Source: Pseudomonadota bacterium (lineage in GTDB: Bacteria; Pseudomonadota; Gammaproteobacteria; Burkholderiales; Burkholderiaceae_B). From it: a stretch of 12,141 nt of DNA. The notes under the pieces were generated by a model that did no database searches, was not told where the DNA came from, and saw only the letters and a list, made by a program, of their open reading frames with translations. The stretch is from positions 1 to 12,141 of the forward strand of contig JAJYRX010000020.1 of NCBI GenBank assembly GCA_021793875.1. Reading direction: 5' to 3'. Shown here piece after piece: positions 5,848-12,141 of this stretch (positions are counted from its first letter, which is position 1; each line of letters starts with the position of its first letter). The translations under genes and the position numbers were made by a program.

Positions 5848-8142
5848 ATGACAATTATTCATAATCTTGGATTTCCAAGGATAGGACTTAAGCGTGAATT
5901 AAAGTTTGCATTAGAGTCGTATTGGGCGGGTAAGTCTGATATAAGTCGGCTACTAAATATCGGCAAAGATCTTAGGCGTGACAATTGGAATAAGCAAGCG
6001 CAACATGGAGTTGATTTAATTCCAGTGGGTGATTTTGCGTGGTATGACCACGTTCTAGAATGGTCGGCAACCATTGGTGCTATACCAGATAGGTTTTTAC
6101 ATGACCCTTCTAAACCTGTTGACATTGAAACAATATTTAAGGTTGCGAGAGGTTGGTCATCAGAAGATGCCAATGAACACGCGTCAGAGATGACTAAGTG
6201 GTTTGACACTAATTACCATTACATAACGCCAGAAATATATCCTGGGCAGAAATTTAAGCTATCTAGAGATGACTTGTTTGAAGAAATTTCTGAAGCTATA
6301 GCACTTGGGTATGAGGTTAAGCCTGTTATTCCTGGCCCATTAACCTGGTTGTGGCTAGCAAAAGGAGAGGCGTACGATAAAGGACCTGAAGATGTTCGTA
6401 AGCTGGATCTTTTGGATCGGCTTATTCCAATATATTTGGAAGTGCTTAACAAAGCACAAGAGATAGGGGCCCAATGGGTTCAGATAGATGAGCCCATATT
6501 AGCGTTAGACATACCCAAAGTGTGGGTAGAGGCATTTAACGGTGTTTATAAACAACTATCGGAAAGCCCTATCAAAATTCTTATTGCTACCTATTTTGAA
6601 ACTATATCGGATAAGTCACAGCTTGTCAGAGAGCTTAGCGTTGATGGCTGGCATATAGACGTTGTGCGCGCTCCAGAGCAGATCCAAGAAGTAGCAGGTG
6701 CATTAAATAATAATCAAGTGCTCTCTTTAGGTGTTGTGGATGGCCGCAATATATGGTGCAGTGACTTTGACGCAATACTAGACATTGTTAGGCCTTTAAA
6801 AGAAAGCTTGGGGGAACGTTTATGGCTAGCTCCGTCATGTTCTCTGTTGCACGTTCCGGTTGATCTCGAAGCTGAAACCGAACTTGATGAGGAAATGCGC
6901 GGATGGTTAGCATTTGCTGTTCAAAAGCTGCGTGAACTAAAGGTTATTGCTTATATTCTTGATGCGCCTGATTCGGTTGATAGTATTAACGCTATAGAGC
7001 GACAAAGATCCATCATTAACTCAAGAAGAAAATCTGCGCGTATACACAATCCAGTGGTGCAGAAAAAAATGAAGCGCATTAATGAAATAAATATTAAAAG
7101 GACACCATTTAGTATTCGTGATGGGTTGCAAAAGGAGCGACTGAATCTTCCTTTATTTCCAACAACTACTATTGGATCATTTCCTCAAACCCAAGAAATA
7201 CGTGTGTTAAGGCGTAAGTGGCGCGATGGAAGTATTAGCGATGCTGAGTACGAGCGGGGCATTAAAGATGAAATAACTAATGTTATTAAGTTCCAGGAAG
7301 AAGCTGGGTTAGACGTTTTGGTGCATGGAGAGCCAGAGCGTAACGATATGGTCGAATATTTTGGTGAGCTATTAGGTGGATTTGCCTTCACAAAGAATGG
7401 CTGGGTACAGAGTTATGGATCTCGTTGTGTAAAACCCCCCATTATTTATGGTGATGTTGTTCGTCCAGCACCCATGACCGTTACTTGGTCTTCTTTTGCT
7501 CAGTCTTTGACTGATAAGCCTGTAAAAGGCATGCTGACAGGTCCCGTCACAATGTTGCAGTGGTCATTTGTTCGTGATGATCAACCTCGCAAAGTTACAT
7601 GTCAACAATTAGCTTTGGCCTTAAGGGATGAAATATCTGATCTGGAGAGTGCAGGTATTGGTGTTATACAGATTGACGAACCAGCCCTTAGAGAGGGGCT
7701 TCCCTTGCGCAGATCTAACTGGAGCGCTTACTTACGTTGGGCTGTTGATTGCTTTAAGCTAAGCACTAGTGTTGTTAGTGATGCTACGCAAATACATACT
7801 CATATGTGTTACTCAGAGTTTAATGACATTATTGAATCTATAGCTGATATGGATGCCGATGTAATAACAATAGAAACGTCCAGATCAAATATGGAGTTAT
7901 TACAGGCGTTTGAAAACTTTCACTATCCAAATAATATTGGACCGGGTGTGTACGACATACATTCGCCAAACATACCAGATCAAAATGACATGGTTGCTCT
8001 CATGGATAGGGCTACTAGATATTTACCCAGAGAGCATCTGTGGGTAAATCCAGATTGTGGTCTCAAAACAAGGGGTTGGAAGGAAACCCGCGCTGCTTTA
8101 AATGCTATGGTGAGCGCAGCTCAGTCTCTGCGTTATACTTAG
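5848..8142 (+). CDS. metE: Cobalamin-independent methionine synthase MetE
   Basis: MetE transfers a methyl group from 5-methyltetrahydrofolate-triglutamate to homocysteine in the cytosol, the last step of methionine synthesis, without vitamin B12. The 764-residue protein (E. coli 753) has both barrels. The N-terminal half opens 'MTIIHNLGFPRIGLKRELKFA' and includes 'PVGDFAWYDHVL' and 'WVQIDEPIL'. The C-terminal catalytic half includes 'TTTIGSFPQT', 'HGEPERNDMVEYFGE' and 'QIDEPALREG'. All four zinc ligands are present: H652, C654, E676 and C737, each exactly 11 positions later than E. coli H641, C643, E665 and C726. The ATG at 5848 is chosen because AGG seven bases upstream is a suitable ribosome site and the protein then begins like E. 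coli MetE. The TTG at 5824 would add eight unmatched residues. No cobalamin riboswitch is seen in the leader. Confidence 0.98.
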   Translation: MTIIHNLGFPRIGLKRELKFALESYWAGKSDISRLLNIGKDLRRDNWNKQAQHGVDLIPVGDFAWYDHVLEWSATIGAIPDRFLHDPSKPVDIETIFKVARGWSSEDANEHASEMTKWFDTNYHYITPEIYPGQKFKLSRDDLFEEISEAIALGYEVKPVIPGPLTWLWLAKGEAYDKGPEDVRKLDLLDRLIPIYLEVLNKAQEIGAQWVQIDEPILALDIPKVWVEAFNGVYKQLSESPIKILIATYFETISDKSQLVRELSVDGWHIDVVRAPEQIQEVAGALNNNQVLSLGVVDGRNIWCSDFDAILDIVRPLKESLGERLWLAPSCSLLHVPVDLEAETELDEEMRGWLAFAVQKLRELKVIAYILDAPDSVDSINAIERQRSIINSRRKSARIHNPVVQKKMKRINEINIKRTPFSIRDGLQKERLNLPLFPTTTIGSFPQTQEIRVLRRKWRDGSISDAEYERGIKDEITNVIKFQEEAGLDVLVHGEPERNDMVEYFGELLGGFAFTKNGWVQSYGSRCVKPPIIYGDVVRPAPMTVTWSSFAQSLTDKPVKGMLTGPVTMLQWSFVRDDQPRKVTCQQLALALRDEISDLESAGIGVIQIDEPALREGLPLRRSNWSAYLRWAVDCFKLSTSVVSDATQIHTHMCYSEFNDIIESIADMDADVITIETSRSNMELLQAFENFHYPNNIGPGVYDIHSPNIPDQNDMVALMDRATRYLPREHLWVNPDCGLKTRGWKETRAALNAMVSAAQSLRYT

Positions 8143-8175
8143 AGGTTGCATTTTACTATTTGATTTTTTTAATTT

Positions 8176-8754
8176 ATGTCATTGCCGCTGCCCCAATCTG
8201 ATCGCAAGCCTTTGCACACCAGAAAAATCACGGTTAACACCTTCGCCCGCACCGACGGTTTGTGGGATCTCGAAGCTGAGCTTATTGATTACAAGGCGTA
8301 CGACTTCGATCTTCAGGCTGGCGGCAGACGAAAAGCAGGTGAACACATTCACCACATGCTGCTTAGAGTTACCATAGATTCTGAATTTACAATTACAGAA
8401 GCGCATGCCGCTTATGAGGCTGCGCCTTATGGTAATCATTGTTCCTGTATCGCTCCTGCTTACAGTGGTCTTGTAGGTCTAAATTTGCTTAAGGGCTTCC
8501 GCAATCAAGTTAAATTACGGTTTGGAAGAACGGCCGGGTGTACTCACATGACCGAGCTTTCATATGTATTGCCGACTGTGGCTGTGCAAACCATGGCAGG
8601 GGAGCGAAAAAAGGAAACAGCAGAAAACAAAGGTGACAAGCCCAAAAAGCCATTTCAGCTTGAGGGTTGTCATGCATTACGGCTGGATGGGCCTGTAGCA
8701 AAAAAGTTTTATCCGCTTTGGTACCAAGAGCCTAAGACAAAGTCTAACAAGTAG
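8176..8754 (+). CDS. DUF2889 family protein
   Basis: The 192-residue protein matches the uncharacterised DUF2889 family of proteobacteria. The pattern is 'LHTRKITVNTFARTDGLWDLEAELIDYKAYDF', then 'AGEHIHHMLLRVTIDSEFTI', 'YGNHCSCIAPAY..L.GLNLLKGF' and 'GRTAGCTHMTELSYVLPTVAVQTM'. Conserved Cys and His residues (HCSC and GCTH) could bind a metal, but this is inference. There is no signal peptide or membrane segment, and residues about 140-155 are a charged Lys/Glu-rich linker. No biochemical role is known to me. The ATG sits in a T-rich run without a Shine-Dalgarno sequence; AGAGG at 8141-8145 is about 30 bases away. Start choice is therefore uncertain, but the conserved region begins only about ten residues in. 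It lies 33 bases after metE and 50 before sucC; whether it is co-transcribed with either is unclear. Confidence 0.85.
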   Translation: MSLPLPQSDRKPLHTRKITVNTFARTDGLWDLEAELIDYKAYDFDLQAGGRRKAGEHIHHMLLRVTIDSEFTITEAHAAYEAAPYGNHCSCIAPAYSGLVGLNLLKGFRNQVKLRFGRTAGCTHMTELSYVLPTVAVQTMAGERKKETAENKGDKPKKPFQLEGCHALRLDGPVAKKFYPLWYQEPKTKSNK

Positions 8755-8804
8755 TAAATAGCGCATTAATAATTTCTAACCTCAATTTAATAAACGGGTA
8801 ACAA

Positions 8805-9965
8805 ATGAACATTCACGAATATCAGGGCAAAGACTTGCTTCGCAAGTTTGGAGTGCGCGTACCGCGTGGTTATCCTGCCTTTTCAGTTGAAGAAGCAGTT
8901 TCTGCTGCCGAAAAACTAGGTGGTCCGGTTTGGGTAGTAAAGGCTCAAATACATGCTGGTGGTCGTGGTAAGGGTGGTGGTGTAAAAGTAGCCAAGTCTA
9001 TGGATGAGGTTAAGCAGTATGCTACAGAAATCCTTGGCATGCAGTTAGTTACGCATCAAACAGGTCCAGAAGGCCGCAAGGTAAGGCGTCTGCTAATTGA
9101 AGAAGGCGCTGATATTCAAAAAGAATACTATATTGCGGTAGTTACGGACCGTGCCACTCAACGAGTTTGCGTTATGGGCTCGTCAGAGGGCGGTATGGAC
9201 ATTGAAGAAGTTGCAGAAGCTACACCAGAAAAAATACTTAAGGTATTTGTAGATCCTAAGATAGGTTTCACAGATGAAGAAGCTAAAGAACTAGCATCTG
9301 GCATAGGTATACCTGCCGGGTCAGTAGACATCGCAGCAGCAGAATTTCAGCGTCTTTATAAAGCATACTGGGATACTGATGCATCCTTAGCTGAGATAAA
9401 CCCTTTAATAGTTACCGGGTCTGGCGAGATAATAGCATTAGATGCCAAGTTCAACTTCGATGAAAATGCGCTGTTTCGTCAACCTGAAATACTTGAATAT
9501 CGTGACCTAGATGAGGAAGATCCCGCTGAAATAGAAGCTAGTAAGCATGACTTAGCTTACATTCAGCTAGACGGCAATATAGGTTGCTTAGTGAATGGCG
9601 CAGGTTTAGCCATGGCGACAATGGATACCATTAAGCTGTTTGGTGGTGAGCCTGCTAACTTCCTTGATGTGGGTGGTGGTGCTACGGCAGAAAAAGTAAC
9701 CGAAGCTTTCAAAATTATGCTTGCCAACGACGATGTTAAAGCAATTCTGGTAAATATTTTTGGCGGCATAATGCGCTGTGATGTTATAGCGGAAGGTGTT
9801 ATTGCAGCCTGTAAAGCGGTAAACCTTGACGTGCCACTGGTGGTTCGTATGAAGGGCACTAATGAAGAAATGGGCAAGAAAATGCTTGCTGATTCTGGTT
9901 TGCCAATTATTAGCGCAGATACCATGGGCGAGGCTGCAACCAAAGTTGTTGAAGCTGCCAGATAA
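8805..9965 (+). CDS. sucC: Succinyl-CoA synthetase beta subunit (ADP-forming)
   Basis: With SucD this makes the TCA-cycle enzyme that converts succinyl-CoA, ADP (or GDP) and phosphate to succinate, CoA and ATP (GTP). The 386 residues carry the N-terminal ATP-grasp domain: 'MNIHEYQGKDLL', K46, and the glycine-rich AGGRGKGGG at 51-59. Metal-binding E197 and N199 of 'LAEINPL' and D213 of 'ALDAK' have the same numbers as in E. coli. The CoA-ligase-like C-terminal half has 'DGNIGCLVNGAGLAMATMD' (257-274), 'FLDVGGGAT' and 'LVNIFGGIMRCDVIA'. Length is normal (E. coli 388). The ribosome site is weak: CGGGT about seven bases before the ATG. No clear promoter is visible in 8755-8804. sucA and sucB, which precede sucCD in E. 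coli, are absent here. Confidence 0.98.
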   Translation: MNIHEYQGKDLLRKFGVRVPRGYPAFSVEEAVSAAEKLGGPVWVVKAQIHAGGRGKGGGVKVAKSMDEVKQYATEILGMQLVTHQTGPEGRKVRRLLIEEGADIQKEYYIAVVTDRATQRVCVMGSSEGGMDIEEVAEATPEKILKVFVDPKIGFTDEEAKELASGIGIPAGSVDIAAAEFQRLYKAYWDTDASLAEINPLIVTGSGEIIALDAKFNFDENALFRQPEILEYRDLDEEDPAEIEASKHDLAYIQLDGNIGCLVNGAGLAMATMDTIKLFGGEPANFLDVGGGATAEKVTEAFKIMLANDDVKAILVNIFGGIMRCDVIAEGVIAACKAVNLDVPLVVRMKGTNEEMGKKMLADSGLPIISADTMGEAATKVVEAAR

Positions 9966-9986
9966 GCAGAAATTAAAGGGTTACAA

Positions 9987-10871
9987 ATGTCAATTCTGAT
10001 AAACAAAGACACCAAAGTAATTACACAAGGAATTACCGGTAAAACCGGTCAGTTTCATACGCGTGCATGTAGAGAATATGCCAATGGACAATCCGCATTT
10101 GTGGCGGGAGTGCATCCAAAGCGTGCAGGGGAAGACTTCGAAGGGATCCCCATTTACGGAACCGTTAAAGATGCTAAAGAAGCTACGGGCGCAACCGTAT
10201 CGGTTATTTATGTTCCACCCGCAGGCGCAGCTGATGCTATATGGGAAGCGGTTGATGCTGATTTAGACCTTGTAATATGCATAACTGAAGGTATTCCAGT
10301 CAAAGACATGCTTGAGGTCCGTAATAAAATGCGTGACCAGAATAAAAAGACACTACTGCTAGGGCCCAACTGTCCAGGTCTCATAACACCGGATGAAATC
10401 AAAATTGGTATTATGCCGGGCCATATCCATCGCAAAGGTCGTATAGGTGTCGTAAGCCGTTCAGGCACACTTACTTATGAAGCTGTAGCTCAGGTAACAG
10501 AGCTTGGCCTAGGTCAGTCATCAGCTGTTGGTATTGGTGGCGACCCTATCAACGGTTTAAAGCACAAAGATGTGTTAAAAATGTTTAACGATGACCCAGA
10601 TACCGATGCAGTAATAATGATTGGTGAAATTGGTGGTCCTGACGAGGTTGATGCAGCTCGTTGGGCTAAAGACAATATGACTAAGCCAATTATTGGTTTT
10701 ATTGCCGGCGTAACTGCTCCTGCAGGTAAGCGCATGGGTCATGCTGGCGCACTTATTTCAGGTGGCGATGATACCGCCGATGCCAAACTAGCCGTTATGG
10801 AAGAGTGCGGTATTAAAACTACACGTGACCCATCGGAAATGGGCAAACTGCTTAAAGCAGCCTTGTCCTAA
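9987..10871 (+). CDS. sucD: Succinyl-CoA synthetase alpha subunit
   Basis: This partner of SucC carries the phosphohistidine relay and binds CoA. The 294-residue product (E. coli 289) has the N-terminal CoA-binding Rossmann domain: 'MSILINKDTKVITQGITGKTGQFH', then 'GATVSVIYVPP' and 'ICITEGIP'. It also has 'GPNCPGLITP', 'GRIGVVSRSGTLTYEA' and 'GIGGDPI'. The active-site histidine is H252 in 'KRMGHAGALISGG', matching E. coli H246. AAAGGG six bases before the ATG is a strong ribosome site. The gap from sucC is 21 bases, so the two form a transcription unit with matched expression. Confidence 0.98.
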   Translation: MSILINKDTKVITQGITGKTGQFHTRACREYANGQSAFVAGVHPKRAGEDFEGIPIYGTVKDAKEATGATVSVIYVPPAGAADAIWEAVDADLDLVICITEGIPVKDMLEVRNKMRDQNKKTLLLGPNCPGLITPDEIKIGIMPGHIHRKGRIGVVSRSGTLTYEAVAQVTELGLGQSSAVGIGGDPINGLKHKDVLKMFNDDPDTDAVIMIGEIGGPDEVDAARWAKDNMTKPIIGFIAGVTAPAGKRMGHAGALISGGDDTADAKLAVMEECGIKTTRDPSEMGKLLKAALS

Positions 10872-10894
10872 CGGCCACATGTTATTGTCGCCAT

Positions 10895-11653
10895 ATGCTT
10901 GATATTATTGAGTTAATCCATTGGGGCGCATTGTTCCAAATAGTTTTGATAGATATCTTGCTCGGCGGCGACAATGCAGTTGTAATAGCACTGGCATGCC
11001 GCAATCTGCCTGAGAATAGGCGTACTCAAGGTATTGTTTGGGGTACTGCTGGTGCCATAGTCCTTAGAATAATTCTTATTGCTTTTGCCTTAAGCATGTT
11101 GCAATTGCCGTTTATAAAATTATTAGGCGGCATATTATTGGTATGGATTGGAATTAAGCTTTTAATTCCAGAGGTGCATGATCATAAACAGACAAATGTT
11201 GGTTTCACACTTGCAAGCGCCATAAAAACAATAATTGTGGCAGATTTTGTCATGAGTCTAGATAATGTAATTGCTATTGCGGCTGCTGCAAGTCATGCTG
11301 ATACTAGTCATCAGTTGTACTACGTTACATTTGGTTTGGTGCTTAGCGTTCCTATTATTGTTTGGGGCAGTACCATAGTACTAAAGCTCATTGATAAGTT
11401 TCCAATAGTAGTTATATTAGGAGCCGCGTTACTTGGTTGGATTGCCGGTGGTATGGTGATTACCGATGTCTTTGTTATTCAACAGTTGTCAACCTTACCT
11501 TACAGTGGTTTGGTTGTTGAAGCTCCTGATGCTATCAACGGCGTAGCCGCATCATATATAGTAAAAATATTATGTGAGCTTCTAGGTGCAATATTTGTAG
11601 TTTTAGCAGGTATGCTAATTAGTAAACGAAAGAGAGTTAAGGTGCAATCATGA
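10895..11653 (+). CDS. TerC/YjbE-family integral membrane protein
   Basis: The 252-residue protein is mostly hydrophobic, with about seven predicted membrane spans (roughly 11-33, 45-67, 74-91, 108-130, 142-163, 170-191 and 222-242). It has the two repeated TerC signatures: 'LGGDNAVVIALA' (D26-N27) and 'SLDNVIAIAAA' (D123-N124), whose acidic residues lie in membrane segments and fit a metal-ion path. TerC proteins were first linked to tellurite resistance. Members such as E. coli Alx and Bacillus YkoY/MeeF-type proteins are now tied to manganese export or to metal loading of exported enzymes. The size and order fit the YjbE subfamily. Substrate here is inferred. No Shine-Dalgarno sequence precedes the ATG 23 bases after sucD, so the start is less certain. 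I see no yybP-ykoY manganese riboswitch in that short gap. Its last four bases overlap the next small gene. Confidence 0.92.
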   Translation: MLDIIELIHWGALFQIVLIDILLGGDNAVVIALACRNLPENRRTQGIVWGTAGAIVLRIILIAFALSMLQLPFIKLLGGILLVWIGIKLLIPEVHDHKQTNVGFTLASAIKTIIVADFVMSLDNVIAIAAAASHADTSHQLYYVTFGLVLSVPIIVWGSTIVLKLIDKFPIVVILGAALLGWIAGGMVITDVFVIQQLSTLPYSGLVVEAPDAINGVAASYIVKILCELLGAIFVVLAGMLISKRKRVKVQS

Positions 11654-11772
11654 CATCAAATAAACCTCAAAAGGCTAAAGGTGAAAGTGGTCTTTCCCTT
11701 CTGCAAGGCTTGAGTATATTAGCAATAATAGGCGTAATATTATCGGTAGTTTTTAAATATATATCAGGATAA
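11650..11772 (+). CDS. 40-residue single-span membrane protein
   Basis: A short frame of 40 residues overlaps the TerC-family gene in an ATGA junction and ends three bases before hemC. AAGG (11639-11642), seven bases before its ATG, is a good ribosome site inside the end of the upstream gene, so coupled translation is likely. Residues 1-13 are polar and basic (MTSNKPQKAKGES). Residues about 17-36 form one hydrophobic helix (LLQGLSILAIIGVILSVVF), followed by KYISG. By the positive-inside rule the N-terminus should face the cytoplasm. I do not recognise a family. Genomic position suggests a partner or regulator of the TerC-like protein, which is inference. Its stop region contains the AGGA that serves hemC. 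Confidence 0.72.
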   Translation: MTSNKPQKAKGESGLSLLQGLSILAIIGVILSVVFKYISG

Positions 11773-11775
11773 TTC

Positions 11776-12141
11776 GTGAACGATACATCCCCGTCTACCC
11801 TAACTATTGCAACTAGGGCAAGTCGTTTGGCATTGTGGCAAGCAAATCATGTCCGCAACTTACTTCAACAACAGTATCCTAATTGTAGTATTTCCCTTCT
11901 TGAGCTAACCACAAAGGGGGATCAAATTCTTGATAGAACCCTATCCAAAGTCGGAGGGAAAGGGTTATTTGTTAAAGAGCTTGAGCTTGCGCTATTGGAA
12001 GGCAAGGCAGATCTGGCTGTGCACTCTCTTAAAGACGTGCCCGTTGAGCTTGGGCCTCCGTTCTGTATGCCAGTAATTATGAAGCGAGATGACCCACGTG
12101 ATGCGTTTGTATCAAATAAATACGACAGTCTAGCGGATATG
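11776..12141 (+). CDS. hemC: Porphobilinogen deaminase HemC (N-terminal part)
   Basis: Hydroxymethylbilane synthase joins four porphobilinogens into the linear tetrapyrrole that leads to haem and sirohaem. The first 122 residues are present and the frame stays open to the window edge. They show 'IATRASRLALWQA' (11-23, with R14 equal to E. coli R11), 'TKGDQILDRTLSKVGGKGLFVKELE' (46-70), 'AVHSLKDVPV' (81-90, K86 and catalytic D87 equal to E. coli K83 and D84) and DPRDAFVS (106-113). The dipyrromethane-cofactor cysteine lies beyond the window. The start is GTG at 11776, supported by AGGA (11766-11769) and by the N-terminal length. No independent promoter is seen, so it is probably read with the TerC-like gene and the small membrane protein. 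Confidence 0.97.
   Translation, partial: MNDTSPSTLTIATRASRLALWQANHVRNLLQQQYPNCSISLLELTTKGDQILDRTLSKVGGKGLFVKELELALLEGKADLAVHSLKDVPVELGPPFCMPVIMKRDDPRDAFVSNKYDSLADM

Noticed and set aside
9563..10015. 150-codon minus-strand open frame across the sucC/sucD junction
   Set aside because: It is antisense to two highly conserved genes and its product has the composition of an antisense shadow.
10872..10894. Manganese (yybP-ykoY) riboswitch before the TerC-family gene
   Set aside because: The 23-base gap is far too short for the aptamer and no matching structure is seen.
1..12141. Mobile element, prophage, CRISPR array or defence island
   Set aside because: All substantial genes are housekeeping or conserved-family genes; no transposase, integrase, direct-repeat array or terminal inverted repeat pair was found by eye.

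Overview
The window reads as an ordinary, gene-dense piece of chromosome from an AT-rich gammaproteobacterium. RecA, RdgC, RecX, MetR and MetE all align by eye with their enterobacterial counterparts. The recA promoter has the gammaproteobacterial LexA box (CTGT-N8-ACAG) placed exactly as in Escherichia coli. The gene order does not match any genome I can name, so I give no genus. No mobile element, CRISPR array, rRNA or phage gene is visible.

Layout. Positions 11-183 hold a minus-strand tRNA(CAU), probably the lysidine-modified isoleucine tRNA, with its terminator and a -10 element. Next comes a two-gene plus-strand unit: a lipoprotein with a SecD-P1-head-like C-terminal domain (307-906), then an aspartate carbamoyltransferase (917-2212) with an unusual ~80-residue, helix-turn-helix-like N-terminal extension. 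rdgC (2217-3107) is convergent with pyrB. It is divergent from recA (3327-4379), which overlaps recX (4363-4827). Thus recA is flanked by two genes for proteins that restrain it. metR (4805-5728, minus) overlaps the end of recX tail-to-tail and is divergent from metE (5848-8142), the classic arrangement of the regulator and its target. A DUF2889 gene (8176-8754) follows, then sucC and sucD (8805-10871) for succinyl-CoA synthetase. Last is a tightly packed run: a TerC/YjbE-family membrane protein (10895-11653), a 40-residue single-span membrane protein overlapping it by four bases (11650-11772), and the start of hemC (11776 to the window edge).

How the genes work together. The window covers pyrimidine synthesis, control of homologous recombination and the SOS response, cobalamin-independent methionine synthesis, the substrate-level phosphorylation step of the TCA cycle, and early tetrapyrrole synthesis. 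sucCD and hemC are both central metabolism, but hemC does not use succinyl-CoA directly in organisms with the C5 pathway. No intergenic stretch exceeds 300 bases. The longest are 131-306 (tRNA and lipoprotein promoters), 3108-3326 (rdgC/recA control region) and 5729-5847 (metR/metE control region).

The parts most worth a second look are the SecD-head-like lipoprotein coupled to pyrB, the HTH-like domain fused to aspartate carbamoyltransferase, the rdgC-recA-recX cluster with a nested dyad in its control region, two hairpins lying inside the coding ends of rdgC and recX, and the small TerC-coupled membrane protein.
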